Numbered from the stretch's first letter, positions 8,022 through 17,416 are shown. The stretch: 64,000 bases of DNA from an uncultured Prevotellaceae bacterium (GCA_900315095.1 OMXS01000003.1:1-64000); one strand, 5' to 3'. Notes: generated by a model not told the origin, from the letters alone. Translations and numbers: made by a program.

Positions 8022-9263
8022 TTAGTCGCGGCGGAATATGTCGCGGGTATATACTTTTTCTTTTACGTCATCGAGTGAGGTGTCGTAGCGGTTGGCTATG
8101 ATTGCGTTGCTCATCTGCTTGAATTTCGCAAGGTCGTTCACCACTTTGCTGCCGAAGAATGTGCTGCCGTCCTCTAGCGTAGGCTCGTAGATGATAACCT
8201 GTGCGCCCTTTGCCTTGATGCGTTTCATCACGCCTTGAATGCTCGACTGGCGGAAATTATCTGAGTTGCTCTTCATCGTGAGACGATAAACGCCCACCGT
8301 AACCGACCTCTCTTCTTGCGGACTGTAGTCGCCGCGGTTATAATAGTCGTAGTAGCCAGCCATCTTCAGCACGCGGTCTGCAATGAAATCCTTACGCGTG
8401 CGGTTGCTTTCCACAATCGCCTCGATGAGGTTTTCTGGTACATCACGATAGTTGGCAAGCAGTTGCTTGGTGTCTTTCGGCAGACAATAGCCGCCATATC
8501 CGAACGACGGATTGTTATACTGGTCGCCGATGCGGGGGTCGAGACACACACCTTTTATAATAGACTGGGTGTCGAGTCCTTTCATCTCGGCGTAAGTGTC
8601 CAGTTCGTTGAAGTAACTCACGCGCAGAGCCAGATAGGTGTTGGCGAAGAGTTTCACCGCTTCTGCTTCGGTAAGTCCCATGAAGAGCGTCTCAACGTTG
8701 GGCTTCAGCGCCGCCTCGCGCAGCAGCGATGCGAACTCATGAGCGGCAGCAACGAGACGTTCGTCGTCCATAACGGTGCCTACGATGATTCGCGAAGGAT
8801 AGAGGTTATCATATAAGGCACAGCTCTCGCGCAGGAATTCGGGTGCAAAGATGATATTCTCTGAGTTGTACTTGCGTCGCACGTTTTCTGTGAATCCCAC
8901 GGGGATGGTGCTCTTAATCACCATTATTGCATCGGGGTTCACCTTCAGCACCAACTTAATGACCGCCTCTACAGCCGAGGTGTCGAAGAAGTTCATGCGC
9001 GAGTCGTAGTTTGTTGGCGTTGCAATCACCACGAAATCAACATCCCTATATGCCTCTTCTGCATCGAGAGTCGCTTTGAGGTTAAGGTCTTTCGTAGTGA
9101 GATATTCCTCCAGTTCGCGGTCGACGATGGGCGACTGGCGGCGGTTCACCATATCCACCTTCTCCTTGATGACGTCAACTGCCGTCACCTGGTTGCGCTG
9201 TGAGAGCAACGTCGCTATAGAAAGTCCGACATATCCTGTGCCGGCAACAGCTATCTTTTTCAT
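8022..9263 (-). CDS. ugd: UDP-glucose 6-dehydrogenase family nucleotide-sugar dehydrogenase
   Basis: Oxidises UDP-glucose (or a related nucleotide sugar) to the uronic acid, a precursor for capsule or LPS. The start chosen is the Met of [20 protein letters not shown], where the NAD-binding GxGxxG sits at the very N-terminus. An upstream Met would overlap the previous gene. Other signatures are [15 protein letters not shown], [20 protein letters not shown], [20 protein letters not shown] and the catalytic-Cys segment [16 protein letters not shown]. About 413 aa, normal for the family. It is in an operon with a Wzi-like protein. Confidence 0.93.
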   Translation of the reverse strand: MKKIAVAGTGYVGLSIATLLSQRNQVTAVDVIKEKVDMVNRRQSPIVDRELEEYLTTKDLNLKATLDAEEAYRDVDFVVIATPTNYDSRMNFFDTSAVEAVIKLVLKVNPDAIMVIKSTIPVGFTENVRRKYNSENIIFAPEFLRESCALYDNLYPSRIIVGTVMDDERLVAAAHEFASLLREAALKPNVETLFMGLTEAEAVKLFANTYLALRVSYFNELDTYAEMKGLDTQSIIKGVCLDPRIGDQYNNPSFGYGGYCLPKDTKQLLANYRDVPENLIEAIVESNRTRKDFIADRVLKMAGYYDYYNRGDYSPQEERSVTVGVYRLTMKSNSDNFRQSSIQGVMKRIKAKGAQVIIYEPTLEDGSTFFGSKVVNDLAKFKQMSNAIIANRYDTSLDDVKEKVYTRDIFRRD

Positions 9264-9273
9264 ACTCTGATGT

Positions 9274-9732
9274 TTACAGTTTTTCAAAGTGGATTCTCAG
9301 TTTGTCTGTAGAAAGTGTCATCTTCTTGCCCTTCAGTTCCTCGACTTTAAACGACTGTTCCAATCCTTCCAGTCCGAAAGGCTCAAGTTTCTCGGCATCC
9401 TCGAGTACAGGGTCGCCCTCGTTGCGGTTGTTGTAATATGGTTCATAAAGGCGCAGTATCGATGCTGAGTGCTCAAATCTCATCCAAATATTGTATGCGA
9501 GGTTGTCGCGGTCGCTCAGATTGATGAGTTTATGCTGTACTCCCCAGAACAACCGCTTCTGCGAGAGGTCTGCTGTGCCGCCTGTGGCTATGGTGTCAAC
9601 GGCGGTCATGTGCCAGTATCCGTCGAGTTTCCCGTTGCCTGATGTTTCTATGTCGCAGCTTGTCAGCACTCCCGTCAGGCACATCAAGAGTGCCGCAAGA
9701 GTTAAATATATGTTGCTTCTTTTCATCTTCAT
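9274..9732 (-). CDS. Lipocalin-like lipoprotein
   Basis: A 152-aa protein with a lipoprotein signal ([15 protein letters not shown]). After the Cys comes a segment of the type '[20 protein letters not shown]', the opening usual in Bacteroidales lipocalin-like/DUF5004-type lipoproteins. The gene is 2 nt from the wzi-like gene and 10 nt from ugd, so all are probably on one transcript. Function unknown. Confidence 0.8.
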   Translation of the reverse strand: MKMKRSNIYLTLAALLMCLTGVLTSCDIETSGNGKLDGYWHMTAVDTIATGGTADLSQKRLFWGVQHKLINLSDRDNLAYNIWMRFEHSASILRLYEPYYNNRNEGDPVLEDAEKLEPFGLEGLEQSFKVEELKGKKMTLSTDKLRIHFEKL

Positions 9733-9734
9733 CG

Positions 9735-11300
9735 TTATAGTTTAAAAAGTCCCGACTTTCTTATAGTTACCTGCACACCGTAGTTGTGCCCTAATATTCC
9801 GCCCATATCGGCACCGAAGGCACCGCTGACAGTCCATCCCTGCAGACGGTTGTCGAACTTATAGGCAGCCTCAGCCAGCACGCTGACGTTGTGGTGACGC
9901 TTGGTGTATGGGTCGTCGTAGGTTCCGAAGCCCTCCTGATAGGTTCCCAGAATGCGGTATGAGAGGTTTTCGTTAGGCTCGCCGCTTATTCCTAAGTGGA
10001 ACGCCATAAAGCGGTTATTTTTCACTTCCACCTTTCCGTCTTCGTTATAGATAGGCGAGCGGTATAGCGGGTTGCCCATTACCTGCCCCCAATGCTGCCA
10101 TCCTGGATAAATATGGTGGTTGTAGTAGTTGTCGCGTCCTGTCACTTGGTCTATGATATTCGGAGTATGGTCGTGATAGGTGGGGCCGCTTTGGTATCTC
10201 GAATATATGTACTCGAACACCAGACCGTTAAGCCAGTTGTTGTATTTGTAGTGGAAGTCGATACCCAAAAGCCAGTCTTTGAAGTCGTAGATGAACCATT
10301 TGTGATTGTCTCTCTTGTTCCATTCTTCGCCCTCCTTGTATCCTGCATTTGCTTGAAGCATAGCAGAATGATCCTCAAAGAACTTGTCGGCATACACTCC
10401 AAGTCGCCAGGCATCAGCGTCATAGTTGATGCGCAGCATCCAGGAACCAAGTATGTTGCCCTCTTCGTTCTTATATGTTGTCTCGCTGGCATCACCGCTT
10501 CCGTTAGGAAAGAGTGCGTGCCAATAGGCGCTAAGGCCTGTAGCGTTCTCTAGAACGTCGAAAGTTCCGTCGGCATTCGGCTTGTATCGCGTGCCTCCGA
10601 ACTGCGTTGCCATCTCCAGTCCTGCCTCTACGGAGAGCGGGAAGAATGCGTCCTCGTTGCCCACTTTCAGGTAACCCGCTTTGCTGTGATACAGCACTCC
10701 GTCAGTATATCGTTGCTGGCGTTTGGTGAAGTCGTGCTGCCAGTTGTTGTCGGTGTACTTTCCGTATGCGATGTGTCCTTTCAGGTGGAGCCATCCTCGG
10801 GTAAGAGGGACTGTCCAATATTCGGGCAGCGCCAGTCTCACTTGTGGCACAGGACGGGCATTGATGCCAAAAGTCTGCGAACCGCTCGACAACAGATTGT
10901 CCTTCATCTGCATAGGATAGTGCTTGCTTCCTATTGTAAGTGCTCCGCTCAGCCAACGCAGTTCGCCGTATGCTTGTTGCACAACGAACTTGCTGGTGTA
11001 GTTGAACGGCACCACAAGGTCAACGCCGTAGCCTATGCCCCAGCGTCTGCCTGAGTCCACACGCAACGGTCTTTCCACAGCCGCGCGCAGGTATCCGTTG
11101 TTCTTCTCCAAACTGCTCAAGCCGTGTTTGTTGGCATTGAGCCACAACGGAGTGGTGCCGCGCGAGAACGAGCCTTGCGCTTCCACCATATATCCTAGTC
11201 CGTGCAGCGGTTTCAGAGGTTCTTTCCTTTCTTCCTCTTGCGCCCAGATGGCGGTGGCGGTGAATGCCGCCAGCATGAGGGTAAATATCTTTTTCATCAT
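9735..11300 (-). CDS. Capsule assembly Wzi family outer-membrane protein
   Basis: Wzi-type proteins are outer-membrane beta-barrels that help attach capsule to the cell. This 521-aa protein has a signal peptide (MKKIFTLMLAAFTATAIWA). It has many alternating amphipathic strands with aromatic girdles, ending in a short strand 'NYGVQVTIRKSGLFKL' with a near-terminal aromatic/Leu. The N-terminal segment GYMVEAQGSFSRGTTPLWLN followed by ANKHGLSSLE is typical of the Bacteroidales Wzi-like family. Either of two adjacent Met codons may start it. It leads an operon with a lipoprotein, ugd and a secreted protein, consistent with a role in surface polysaccharide. Confidence 0.85.
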   Translation of the reverse strand: MMKKIFTLMLAAFTATAIWAQEEERKEPLKPLHGLGYMVEAQGSFSRGTTPLWLNANKHGLSSLEKNNGYLRAAVERPLRVDSGRRWGIGYGVDLVVPFNYTSKFVVQQAYGELRWLSGALTIGSKHYPMQMKDNLLSSGSQTFGINARPVPQVRLALPEYWTVPLTRGWLHLKGHIAYGKYTDNNWQHDFTKRQQRYTDGVLYHSKAGYLKVGNEDAFFPLSVEAGLEMATQFGGTRYKPNADGTFDVLENATGLSAYWHALFPNGSGDASETTYKNEEGNILGSWMLRINYDADAWRLGVYADKFFEDHSAMLQANAGYKEGEEWNKRDNHKWFIYDFKDWLLGIDFHYKYNNWLNGLVFEYIYSRYQSGPTYHDHTPNIIDQVTGRDNYYNHHIYPGWQHWGQVMGNPLYRSPIYNEDGKVEVKNNRFMAFHLGISGEPNENLSYRILGTYQEGFGTYDDPYTKRHHNVSVLAEAAYKFDNRLQGWTVSGAFGADMGGILGHNYGVQVTIRKSGLFKL

Positions 11301-11358
11301 AAATTCCGTGTTGCAGGTTTACACCTTATTAATAAATAACGCACGCAAGGCGTTTTTA

Positions 11359-11468
11359 GTATTATTCCACTCATATTTATTTGCATTCCCATTGATGGTC
11401 TTTCACATCCTCATTGATGGCCTTTTGCATTCTCATTGATGTCCTTTTACAATCCCAATGATACACAA
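11359..11468. repeat. Degenerate 22-bp tandem repeat array
   Basis: Five units with an exact 22-bp period, at 11359, 11381, 11403, 11425 and 11447. Each contains a core of the type ctcattgatg, for example tcacatcctcattgatggcc. The 415-bp gap between the divergent wzi-like gene and the next gene contains this array and a promoter, and no coding region that I can support. Related arrays occur elsewhere in the window. Confidence 0.75.
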
Positions 11469-11645
11469 ATGACATTCAAGATATCCCCTTTTAGAGTGAA
11501 AAAAGAAAGAAGTGTCGATTTGTTGTTTCTTATTTTTAAATCGTCAGAACCGCCAGTTTCAAGTCAATTTCAATGGTCTCTAATCCTCAAAAACGGCAAC
11601 AAGAATAACCTTTAGGGAAAATCCCGCGCGGAGTAGGGAAAATCC

Positions 11646-11677
11646 TTTGCGGGGGTTGATAATTTGTTGTTTCTTTG
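11646..11677 (+). promoter_or_regulatory. Promoter of the low-complexity secreted protein gene
   Basis: TTTG (11646-11649), 20 nt, TTTCTTTG (11670-11677), one base off the -7 consensus. Confidence 0.5.
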
Positions 11678-11715
11678 CAACGTAAAACATTACGAACAAT
11701 TAAAAACTTACAGAT

Positions 11716-12996
11716 ATGAAAAAGATAATCATCGCTCTTACAGCACTGTTGACAATGGCAGTAAATGCCAACGCTATGAGCTACGAGCAGGCTCGCCAGG
11801 AAGCGTTGTTCTTGACAGACAAGATGGCTTACGAACTGAACCTGACCGAGGATCAGTACGAAGCAGCGTATGAGATCAACCTCGACTATCTCATGAGTGT
11901 TGACACTCGCGACGATCTCTACGGCACATATTGGACACGCCGTAACCTCGACCTGAGCTACATACTCCTCGACTGGCAGTACAACGCTTATGTAGCAGCG
12001 TCTTACTTCTATCGTCCATTGTATTGGAGCGCAGGTTACTGGCACTTCGGAATCTATGCACGCTATCCGCACCGCTCATATTTCTACTTCGGATACCCGC
12101 ACTTCTGGTACACCTATCGTGGCGGCCACAGCTGGCATCACAACGGAGGCAGAAGCTGGTATCACGGACGTAACTGGGGTATGAGCCACAGAAACAGTCA
12201 CGGAGGACGTGGACACGGAATGCGCAACGGATACGATCGCGGTGACTATCGCAACCATAAGCCAGGCGGATATAGTGGACGCGGACGTGATCACAACAAC
12301 AATCACGGCAACTTCGACAACAGACGTGGGCATGATAACAACCGCAATCACGGCAACTTCGATAACAGACGCGGACACGACAACAACCGCAGTCGTGGCA
12401 ACATGGACAACGCCCGTATGCGTGACAACAACCGCAATCGTGGAAACATAGAAAGCGGACGTGTGCGCGACAACAACCGTAACGGCAATATTGACAACGG
12501 ACGCGGTCGTGACAATAATCGCAGCGGCAATTTCGACAACAACAACCGTCGCTTCGACAACTCTCGCTCTGGTTCAATCACAACACGTCGCGGCACCATA
12601 AATGCTGGTGAGCGCATGGAAAAGAGAGGTTCGATTGACAGGAACTCGTCAGTAAGACAGGAGCGCGTATTCGACCGCGCCAACACTTCTCGCGAGAGCA
12701 GCACCCGCTCTACAGCACGCGGAAGCTTCGAGCGCAGAAATAGCGGCAGCTCTTCAATGCAGAACCGTCCATCAGGAACCTTCTCACCAAGCCGCAGCTC
12801 ATCACCAAGCTCTAATCGCAGCAGTAGCAGCGGTTCGTTCGGAGGTGGCTCACGCGGAGGTTCTCACAGCTCTGGCTCGTTCGGAGGTGGTTCACGCGGA
12901 GGTTCTCACAGCTCTGGCTCGTTCGGAGGCGGTTCACGCGGAGGCGGTAGTCACGGTTCACACGGCGGTGGCGGTCACTTCGGAGGACGTAGATAA
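11716..12996 (+). CDS. Secreted low-complexity repeat protein (Asn/Arg/Gly-rich)
   Basis: A 426-aa protein with a Sec signal peptide (MKKIIIALTALLTMAVNANA). Residues 21-110 are ordered and contain LTEDQYEAAYEINLDYL, similar to the helical LTxxQ type found in CpxP-like periplasmic proteins. Then comes a Trp/Tyr/His-rich stretch. A repeat region follows of about six units of about 15 residues, such as HGNFDNRRGHDNNRN, with the DNA repeating too. The tail is Ser/Gly-rich and contains three units of SGSFGGGSRGGSH. The repeat part is very basic and probably disordered, suggesting binding to polyanions such as nucleic acid or LPS; this is inference. No family recognised. Confidence 0.85.
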   Translation: MKKIIIALTALLTMAVNANAMSYEQARQEALFLTDKMAYELNLTEDQYEAAYEINLDYLMSVDTRDDLYGTYWTRRNLDLSYILLDWQYNAYVAASYFYRPLYWSAGYWHFGIYARYPHRSYFYFGYPHFWYTYRGGHSWHHNGGRSWYHGRNWGMSHRNSHGGRGHGMRNGYDRGDYRNHKPGGYSGRGRDHNNNHGNFDNRRGHDNNRNHGNFDNRRGHDNNRSRGNMDNARMRDNNRNRGNIESGRVRDNNRNGNIDNGRGRDNNRSGNFDNNNRRFDNSRSGSITTRRGTINAGERMEKRGSIDRNSSVRQERVFDRANTSRESSTRSTARGSFERRNSGSSSMQNRPSGTFSPSRSSSPSSNRSSSSGSFGGGSRGGSHSSGSFGGGSRGGSHSSGSFGGGSRGGGSHGSHGGGGHFGGRR

Positions 12997-13130
12997 TAAT
13001 AAAAAAACTACAATATTTAAAGATCGCATTCATAAAAGATCTCTATAGGTGAAACATAAAGGTAAAAGTGATTTGATAACAAGGAACTCATAATAAAAGG
13101 ATAACACGACAGTCATTTTAAATAATCTGA

Positions 13131-13164
13131 GCGCCTCGCGATGTGAAATCGCGGGGCGTGTTTT
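13131..13164. terminator. Hairpin terminator between convergent genes
   Basis: gcctcgcgat pairs with atcgcggggc around a gtgaa loop, followed by gtgttttgtt on the plus strand. It can serve both convergent genes. Confidence 0.7.
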
Positions 13165-13165
13165 G

Positions 13166-13675
13166 TTATGGTATCATTAGGGTGCGCACTTCAGCGTTGC
13201 TCATGCGCTCCACCTCGCGCATCTGCTTGCCGAAGAACTGTGCCTGTATTGCCTTGTTTATTATTCCGTGACCTACGGCGAGAACAGTCTGCCCTTTGAA
13301 ATGTTCATTTATGAAGTCGATGAAACGCTGGGCGCGTTGCAAAAGTGCATCAAGACTCTCCACATCATCAGGGAACGGCACGCCTTTAAGGCCGGGAATG
13401 TATCGTCCGGTGAATGCTCCCCAGTCACGTTCGCGCAGCAGTGGGGTGGTGATTACTTCTGCATGATGCGGTTCGGCGATAATCCTGCATGTCTCGATGG
13501 AGCGGTTCAGGTCGCTCGCCACGAAGGCATCGATGCGGCGTTGTGCCATTTCGCCTGCTAGGCGTTGTGCCTGCTCGATGCCGCGAGGGTTCAGTTGTCC
13601 CTGCGTTTGTCCCTGCATAATCTGGTTCTCGTTGTCGAAAGTCTCGCCGTGTCTCACCAGTAGAAGTGTCGTCAT
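13166..13675 (-). CDS. Histidine phosphatase (phosphoglycerate mutase-like) family protein
   Basis: A 169-aa protein from the Met of MTTLLLVRHGETFDNENQIM, where RHGE is the catalytic phosphohistidine motif near the N-terminus. An upstream Met would overlap the -7 promoter box. Other family features are the SDLNRSIETCRII segment, the RERDWGAFTG segment with the catalytic acid, and VGHGIINKAI with the second active-site His. These enzymes act on small phosphorylated metabolites or phosphoproteins; the substrate here cannot be told from sequence. Confidence 0.9.
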   Translation of the reverse strand: MTTLLLVRHGETFDNENQIMQGQTQGQLNPRGIEQAQRLAGEMAQRRIDAFVASDLNRSIETCRIIAEPHHAEVITTPLLRERDWGAFTGRYIPGLKGVPFPDDVESLDALLQRAQRFIDFINEHFKGQTVLAVGHGIINKAIQAQFFGKQMREVERMSNAEVRTLMIP

Positions 13676-13701
13676 TATAGTCGTTTTTATTGTTCTGCGT
13701 G

Positions 13702-13709
13702 CAAAATTA
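13702..13709 (-). promoter_or_regulatory. -7 box of the histidine phosphatase gene
   Basis: TAATTTTG on the minus strand, 27 nt before the chosen ATG at 13675; it excludes the upstream in-frame Met at 13726. Confidence 0.55.
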
Positions 13710-13786
13710 CTAAAAAACGCGAGCATTTTATTCCTTGTGTAAGTGTTTTTTCTTGGTATATTCTTATCAAATAATAAAAAAAGTAT

Positions 13787-13794
13787 TACTTTTG
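13787..13794 (+). promoter_or_regulatory. -7 box of the DUF308 protein gene
   Basis: TACTTTTG, 28 nt before the ATG at 13823. The -33 region is A+T-rich with no clear TTTG. Confidence 0.5.
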
Positions 13795-13822
13795 CAGAAG
13801 AGAAACCTAAAACATTAACGAT

Positions 13823-14527
13823 ATGAAGATTATTCAGAGCAGTATTTTTCGCGCCATCGTAGCTATTGCTATGGGTGTGTTGTTAGTGAAAGATCCTTCG
13901 GGCACGCTTAGATGGATTACCATTCTGCTGGGCGTTTTGTTCCTTGTGATGGGTGTGATGTCGTGCATCAACTATTTCGTTCGCATCTTCCAGGAGCGCA
14001 AGGAGGCAGTAGAGATTGACGAAAAAGGGCGTCCCGTGCGCCGTAGTGCTTTCGGAAAGGGCCGTTCGTCGTTCCCGATGTCTAGTGTGGGCAGCGTTCT
14101 TTTCGGTCTTGTCCTTATCCTTCGTCCCGACCTTTTCGATGAGATTCTGATGTATATCCTTGGCGCTTTTATCATCGTTGGCGCCATCAACCAGTTCGTG
14201 AAGCTCGCTCTCATCAACCGCGTCGTGCGTGTTCATTGGCTGTTTTGGGTTCTTCCGACCATTCTTCTCATCGTCGGCGTTTGGCTGATAGTCAAGCCTT
14301 TCGAGGTTCTCGATACCACGATGTATGCTATCGGATGGTGTTTGCTGGTGCTCGGAGTGGTTGAGTGCATCACCGCAATTAAAGACTATGCAGCCAGCAA
14401 GAAGATTGCTGATGCTGAAGAGGTGATTGAGGAGGCTGAAGTAGTGACCGAAGAGGTTAAAGACGCAGCCGATGAAGCCGCTGAAGTGAAAGAAGAGGTA
14501 ACCGAAATAGTGGTAAAAGAGGAATAA
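13823..14527 (+). CDS. DUF308 (HdeD-like) integral membrane protein
   Basis: A 234-aa protein with about six hydrophobic segments arranged in pairs, for example ITILLGVLFLVMGVMSCINY, SVGSVLFGLVLIL, YILGAFIIVGAINQFVKLAL and LFWVLPTILLIVGVWLIV, then YAIGWCLLVLGVVECITAI. The repeating 'GxxxxxxGxxxxxxG' helices followed by a short link are typical of the DUF308/HdeD family. The C-terminal 45 residues are strongly acidic and repetitive (EEVIEEAEVVTEEVKDAADE), probably a cytoplasmic coiled or disordered tail. Role unknown; HdeD in E. coli is linked to acid resistance. Confidence 0.85.
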   Translation: MKIIQSSIFRAIVAIAMGVLLVKDPSGTLRWITILLGVLFLVMGVMSCINYFVRIFQERKEAVEIDEKGRPVRRSAFGKGRSSFPMSSVGSVLFGLVLILRPDLFDEILMYILGAFIIVGAINQFVKLALINRVVRVHWLFWVLPTILLIVGVWLIVKPFEVLDTTMYAIGWCLLVLGVVECITAIKDYAASKKIADAEEVIEEAEVVTEEVKDAADEAAEVKEEVTEIVVKEE

Positions 14528-14533
14528 AAAGAA

Positions 14534-14566
14534 TTGAGTTGGTGTGAACAAATCACACCAACTCAA
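14534..14566. terminator. Bidirectional terminator between DUF308 gene and dnaX
   Basis: A perfect 14-bp stem (14534-14547 with 14553-14566, ttgagttggtgtga) and a 5-nt loop. The dnaX stop codon (14553-14555) lies inside the right arm. Confidence 0.85.
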
Positions 14567-16343
14567 GGTTTAATAGCTTTTGCAACTTGGAAATTGCTGT
14601 GTTCTTATCGAGCATTTCCTTGTATAGTTCGCGTCGGGTGAGCGCTTTCCCGATTTCTTCATCTTTCGCCTTGCGTAGCGTTAGCGTGATGTCGTCGTTC
14701 TGAAGGTCACGGATGAGCGTTGCCTTAATGCTTCCCTTAATCTTGTTTATGTCTTCGAGGAGCAGTTCGTTGTCAACGACAACCTCGACGTTGGGGAACT
14801 CTGTGATGCGTGGTATCAAGTTCTTTATGCGTGCGGAGACGCCTGCCAGCTTCGCAGGCATGCGTTTGCACATAGCCAACCACACCCTGTGGAGGTCTTC
14901 TTCGTTGAAATTCTTGTGCTCACCAGTATCTTCTATCTTCACCTCTTCTACGAGGTAAGAGTTTCCTTCCGGCCCTTTGCTAAGTTTCTTGAAGGAGTTT
15001 CCGATGCCGCTTAGCTTTATAGTCTTGCGCGGTTCGGGTGTTTTAGGCGTCTCGGTGCTTGTAGAAGGCACCGTCTTTTGCGGTTTAGGAGCATGCAAAT
15101 CTTGAGGCACGCCGCTCTCGGATGTCTCTTTTCTCGTCTCACCAGCCGCGGCCACCTGCGCTGCCGCTTGCTTGGGCTGGCTTTGCTTCATTATTTTCTG
15201 GAACAGGGATTTTAATCTTCGGGGCTGGCGCCCCGCACCAGGCACATCCTCCTCTTGCGTTATCTGCGCCACCTCTATCAGCGTGAGTTCCACCAGCAGA
15301 CGCTTGTTTGAACTCTGCTTGTAGGTGACATCACATTGGTTCATTATCTTCAGAGCCTGATAGAGGAACTTAACAGGGCATCGCTGCGCCTGTTCTTTGT
15401 ACCGCTCTTCCAGTCGCTGGCTCGTCTCGAGCAATCCTACTGTCTGCGGGTCTTTAGCCATCAGCACATTGCGAACGTGCTTTGCGAGTCCTGTAATGAG
15501 ATTGCCGCCGTCGAAACCCTTTGCCAAAGCGTTGTTCAACAGCACCATAATGTCCGCCGCCTTGTTCTCTAAGGCAAGGTCGATGATGCGGAAATAGTTG
15601 TCGCTGTCTAGCACATTGAGGTCCTCAATTACCTTCTGGTAGGTGATATTCCCTTGACAGAACGACGCCGCTTGGTCGAAGATGCTCAGCGCATCGCGCA
15701 TTCCTCCGTCTGCTTTCTCGGCAATCACGGCCAACGCTTCTTCCTCGTAGGTGATTCCCTCCTTGTCGGCCACCATCTTAAGGTGGTCGATGGTGTTCTT
15801 CACCGTCATGCGTTCGAAGTCGTATATCTGGCAACGCGAGATGATAGTGGGCAGAATCTTGTGTTTCTCAGTTGTGGCGAGGATGAATATCACATGTGCA
15901 GGCGGTTCCTCGAGAGTCTTGAGGAAGGCATTGAATGCTTGCGTTGAGAGCATGTGCACCTCGTCGATTATAAACACTTTGTACTTTCCCACCTGCGGCG
16001 GAATGCGTGTCTGCTCCATCAGAGCCTTGATGTTCTCCACTGAGTTGTTGCTTGCGGCGTCGAGTTCAAAGATGTTGTAGGAGCGCTGTTCAATGAAAGC
16101 CTTGCAGCTCTCGCATTCCCCACATGCCTCACCTTCGGCCGTAGGGTTCTCGCAGTTGATAGCTTTCGCGAAGATGCGGGCGCATGTTGTCTTTCCCACT
16201 CCTCGCGGTCCGCAGAAGAGATAGGCATGAGCCAGTTTGCCACTCTTCACAGCATTCTTCAGCGTTGTCGTGAGTGCCTGCTGGCCTACCACCGTGTCGA
16301 ACGACATCGGACGGTATTTTCTTGCCGAAACGATATATTCCAT
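14553..16343 (-). CDS. dnaX: DNA polymerase III subunit gamma/tau
   Basis: Clamp-loader ATPase of the replicative polymerase. The 596-aa protein starts MEYIVSARKYRPMSFDTVVGQ. Walker A is GPRGVGKTT (residues 45-53), followed by zinc-binding cysteines in CENPTAEGEACGECESC, then the Walker B/DEVH segment VFIIDEVHMLSTQAFNA, and the sensor region FILATTEKHKILPTIISRC. The C-terminal part after residue 370 is variable and Pro/Gln-rich, then more ordered, as in tau forms. No slippery-sequence evidence for a gamma product was sought in detail. Confidence 0.96.
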   Translation of the reverse strand: MEYIVSARKYRPMSFDTVVGQQALTTTLKNAVKSGKLAHAYLFCGPRGVGKTTCARIFAKAINCENPTAEGEACGECESCKAFIEQRSYNIFELDAASNNSVENIKALMEQTRIPPQVGKYKVFIIDEVHMLSTQAFNAFLKTLEEPPAHVIFILATTEKHKILPTIISRCQIYDFERMTVKNTIDHLKMVADKEGITYEEEALAVIAEKADGGMRDALSIFDQAASFCQGNITYQKVIEDLNVLDSDNYFRIIDLALENKAADIMVLLNNALAKGFDGGNLITGLAKHVRNVLMAKDPQTVGLLETSQRLEERYKEQAQRCPVKFLYQALKIMNQCDVTYKQSSNKRLLVELTLIEVAQITQEEDVPGAGRQPRRLKSLFQKIMKQSQPKQAAAQVAAAGETRKETSESGVPQDLHAPKPQKTVPSTSTETPKTPEPRKTIKLSGIGNSFKKLSKGPEGNSYLVEEVKIEDTGEHKNFNEEDLHRVWLAMCKRMPAKLAGVSARIKNLIPRITEFPNVEVVVDNELLLEDINKIKGSIKATLIRDLQNDDITLTLRKAKDEEIGKALTRRELYKEMLDKNTAISKLQKLLNLELV

Positions 16344-16363
16344 TACTTTTTTATTGTTTAAAT

Positions 16364-16467
16364 GGAGTTAAGGAGTCAATGGAGTTGTGGAGTTAAGACA
16401 ACAGCATTGTTTGCTGGTTCCATTGCGGTGTCGTCTTAACTCCATAACTCCTTGACTCCATTACTCC
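16364..16467. repeat. Inverted repeat element, 'ggagttaagg' type, copy 1
   Basis: The left arm (16364-16399) starts ggagttaaggagtcaatgga. The right arm (16433-16467) begins gtcttaactccataactcc and is nearly its reverse complement. The spacer is about 33 nt. It lies between the divergently placed ends of dnaX and the M15 peptidase gene, overlapping the latter's stop codon. A second copy is at 38501-38615. Confidence 0.75.
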
Positions 16468-17345
16468 CTGTATTTTTCCATCAACAGTATCTCCGGGCGA
16501 TACTCGAAGTGCATAGTGTCGTAGTGATACCAGCGTCCGCCCCAGATGAAACCGTGCTTCTCGAAGATTTCCACAATCTCGTGCGGCATCTTGTTCTTGT
16601 AAGGCACGTTGTCGGTTTCTTTCGCACCGGGCTTTGCCCACAGCCAATAGGTCTTGTAGTTGCCGCCGATGTCGATGGTCATTCCATAGGAGTGGGCGCT
16701 CAGACGGTTTGCACCGCGCACCTGACGCCAGTAGAACGAGCCTTCAGATTTGAAATATGCCTTGAACTCTGGGTGCTTTGCCAACTCGTCGCGCACCGCC
16801 TTCAGGTGTTCTGCGGCACCGTTTACGGTGGTGAACAGCACGCTCTGCCCGAACCAAGGCACGCTTACGAGATGCTTGCGCACGGCTGCTGCCGAGTTGC
16901 CATACATCTTCTTGAAAAGCGCCTCGTTACGACTGCGCCCCGCATCTTGCTGGAATCCTGGTGTCCAGGAGTTGAGGTCGTACTTGAAAGCGAACATATC
17001 CTCGATGTCAGAATCGTCGAGCTTCTGCACGAAAGACTTCTGGCGACCGTCGTCATAGGTCATTTCGGTTCCGTCCTTGAAAAGGATTTTATTGTTGCTA
17101 TACCCTTTGATGAAGTCTGGATAGGCATCAATCAGAGCCTGTGCACCAGCAGGAATGTTTGCCTGCTGTGCCTCCTCTGCCTTTATTTCGGGTGTTGCAG
17201 CCTCCTGTTTCACGTTCTCCTGAGCGTCATTTGCTGCCTTTTGCGGCTCTTGAGTGTCTGGTTTGTTGTCCTTACAGCCCAAACCGACAGCAAACACCGA
17301 TGCCATCACCAGCGTTGCTGCCATAAGAGATAATATCTTTTTCAC
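16461..17345 (-). CDS. M15-family D-Ala-D-Ala carboxypeptidase-like lipoprotein
   Basis: A 294-aa protein with a lipoprotein-type signal (VMASVFAVGLGCKDN) and a linker rich in Ala/Glu/Gln up to about residue 65. The C-terminal half has the M15/VanY zinc-peptidase signatures: RLSAHSYGMTIDIGGN (the SxHxxGxAxD-type zinc and catalytic motif) and WYHYDTMHFEYRPE (the second zinc-ligand His). These enzymes trim peptidoglycan peptides. The lipid anchor suggests a location on the periplasmic face of the inner or outer membrane. The stop codon lies within an inverted repeat shared with dnaX upstream sequence. Confidence 0.88.
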   Translation of the reverse strand: MKKILSLMAATLVMASVFAVGLGCKDNKPDTQEPQKAANDAQENVKQEAATPEIKAEEAQQANIPAGAQALIDAYPDFIKGYSNNKILFKDGTEMTYDDGRQKSFVQKLDDSDIEDMFAFKYDLNSWTPGFQQDAGRSRNEALFKKMYGNSAAAVRKHLVSVPWFGQSVLFTTVNGAAEHLKAVRDELAKHPEFKAYFKSEGSFYWRQVRGANRLSAHSYGMTIDIGGNYKTYWLWAKPGAKETDNVPYKNKMPHEIVEIFEKHGFIWGGRWYHYDTMHFEYRPEILLMEKYRE

Positions 17346-17416
17346 GATGTTTGTATTATCTTATGATAAAGTATAGAAGTGCAGGATAAAAACTCCTGCA
17401 CGCCTTTAAATTCTTG

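Noticed and set aside
12076-12378. Frames on both strands in the 11.7-13.0 kb repeat protein
   Set aside because: Low-complexity repeats keep several frames open; only the plus-strand frame with signal peptide and promoter is credible.
16452-17333. 293-aa plus-strand frame
   Set aside because: Exact antisense shadow of the M15 peptidase gene, Cys/Leu-rich and without motifs.
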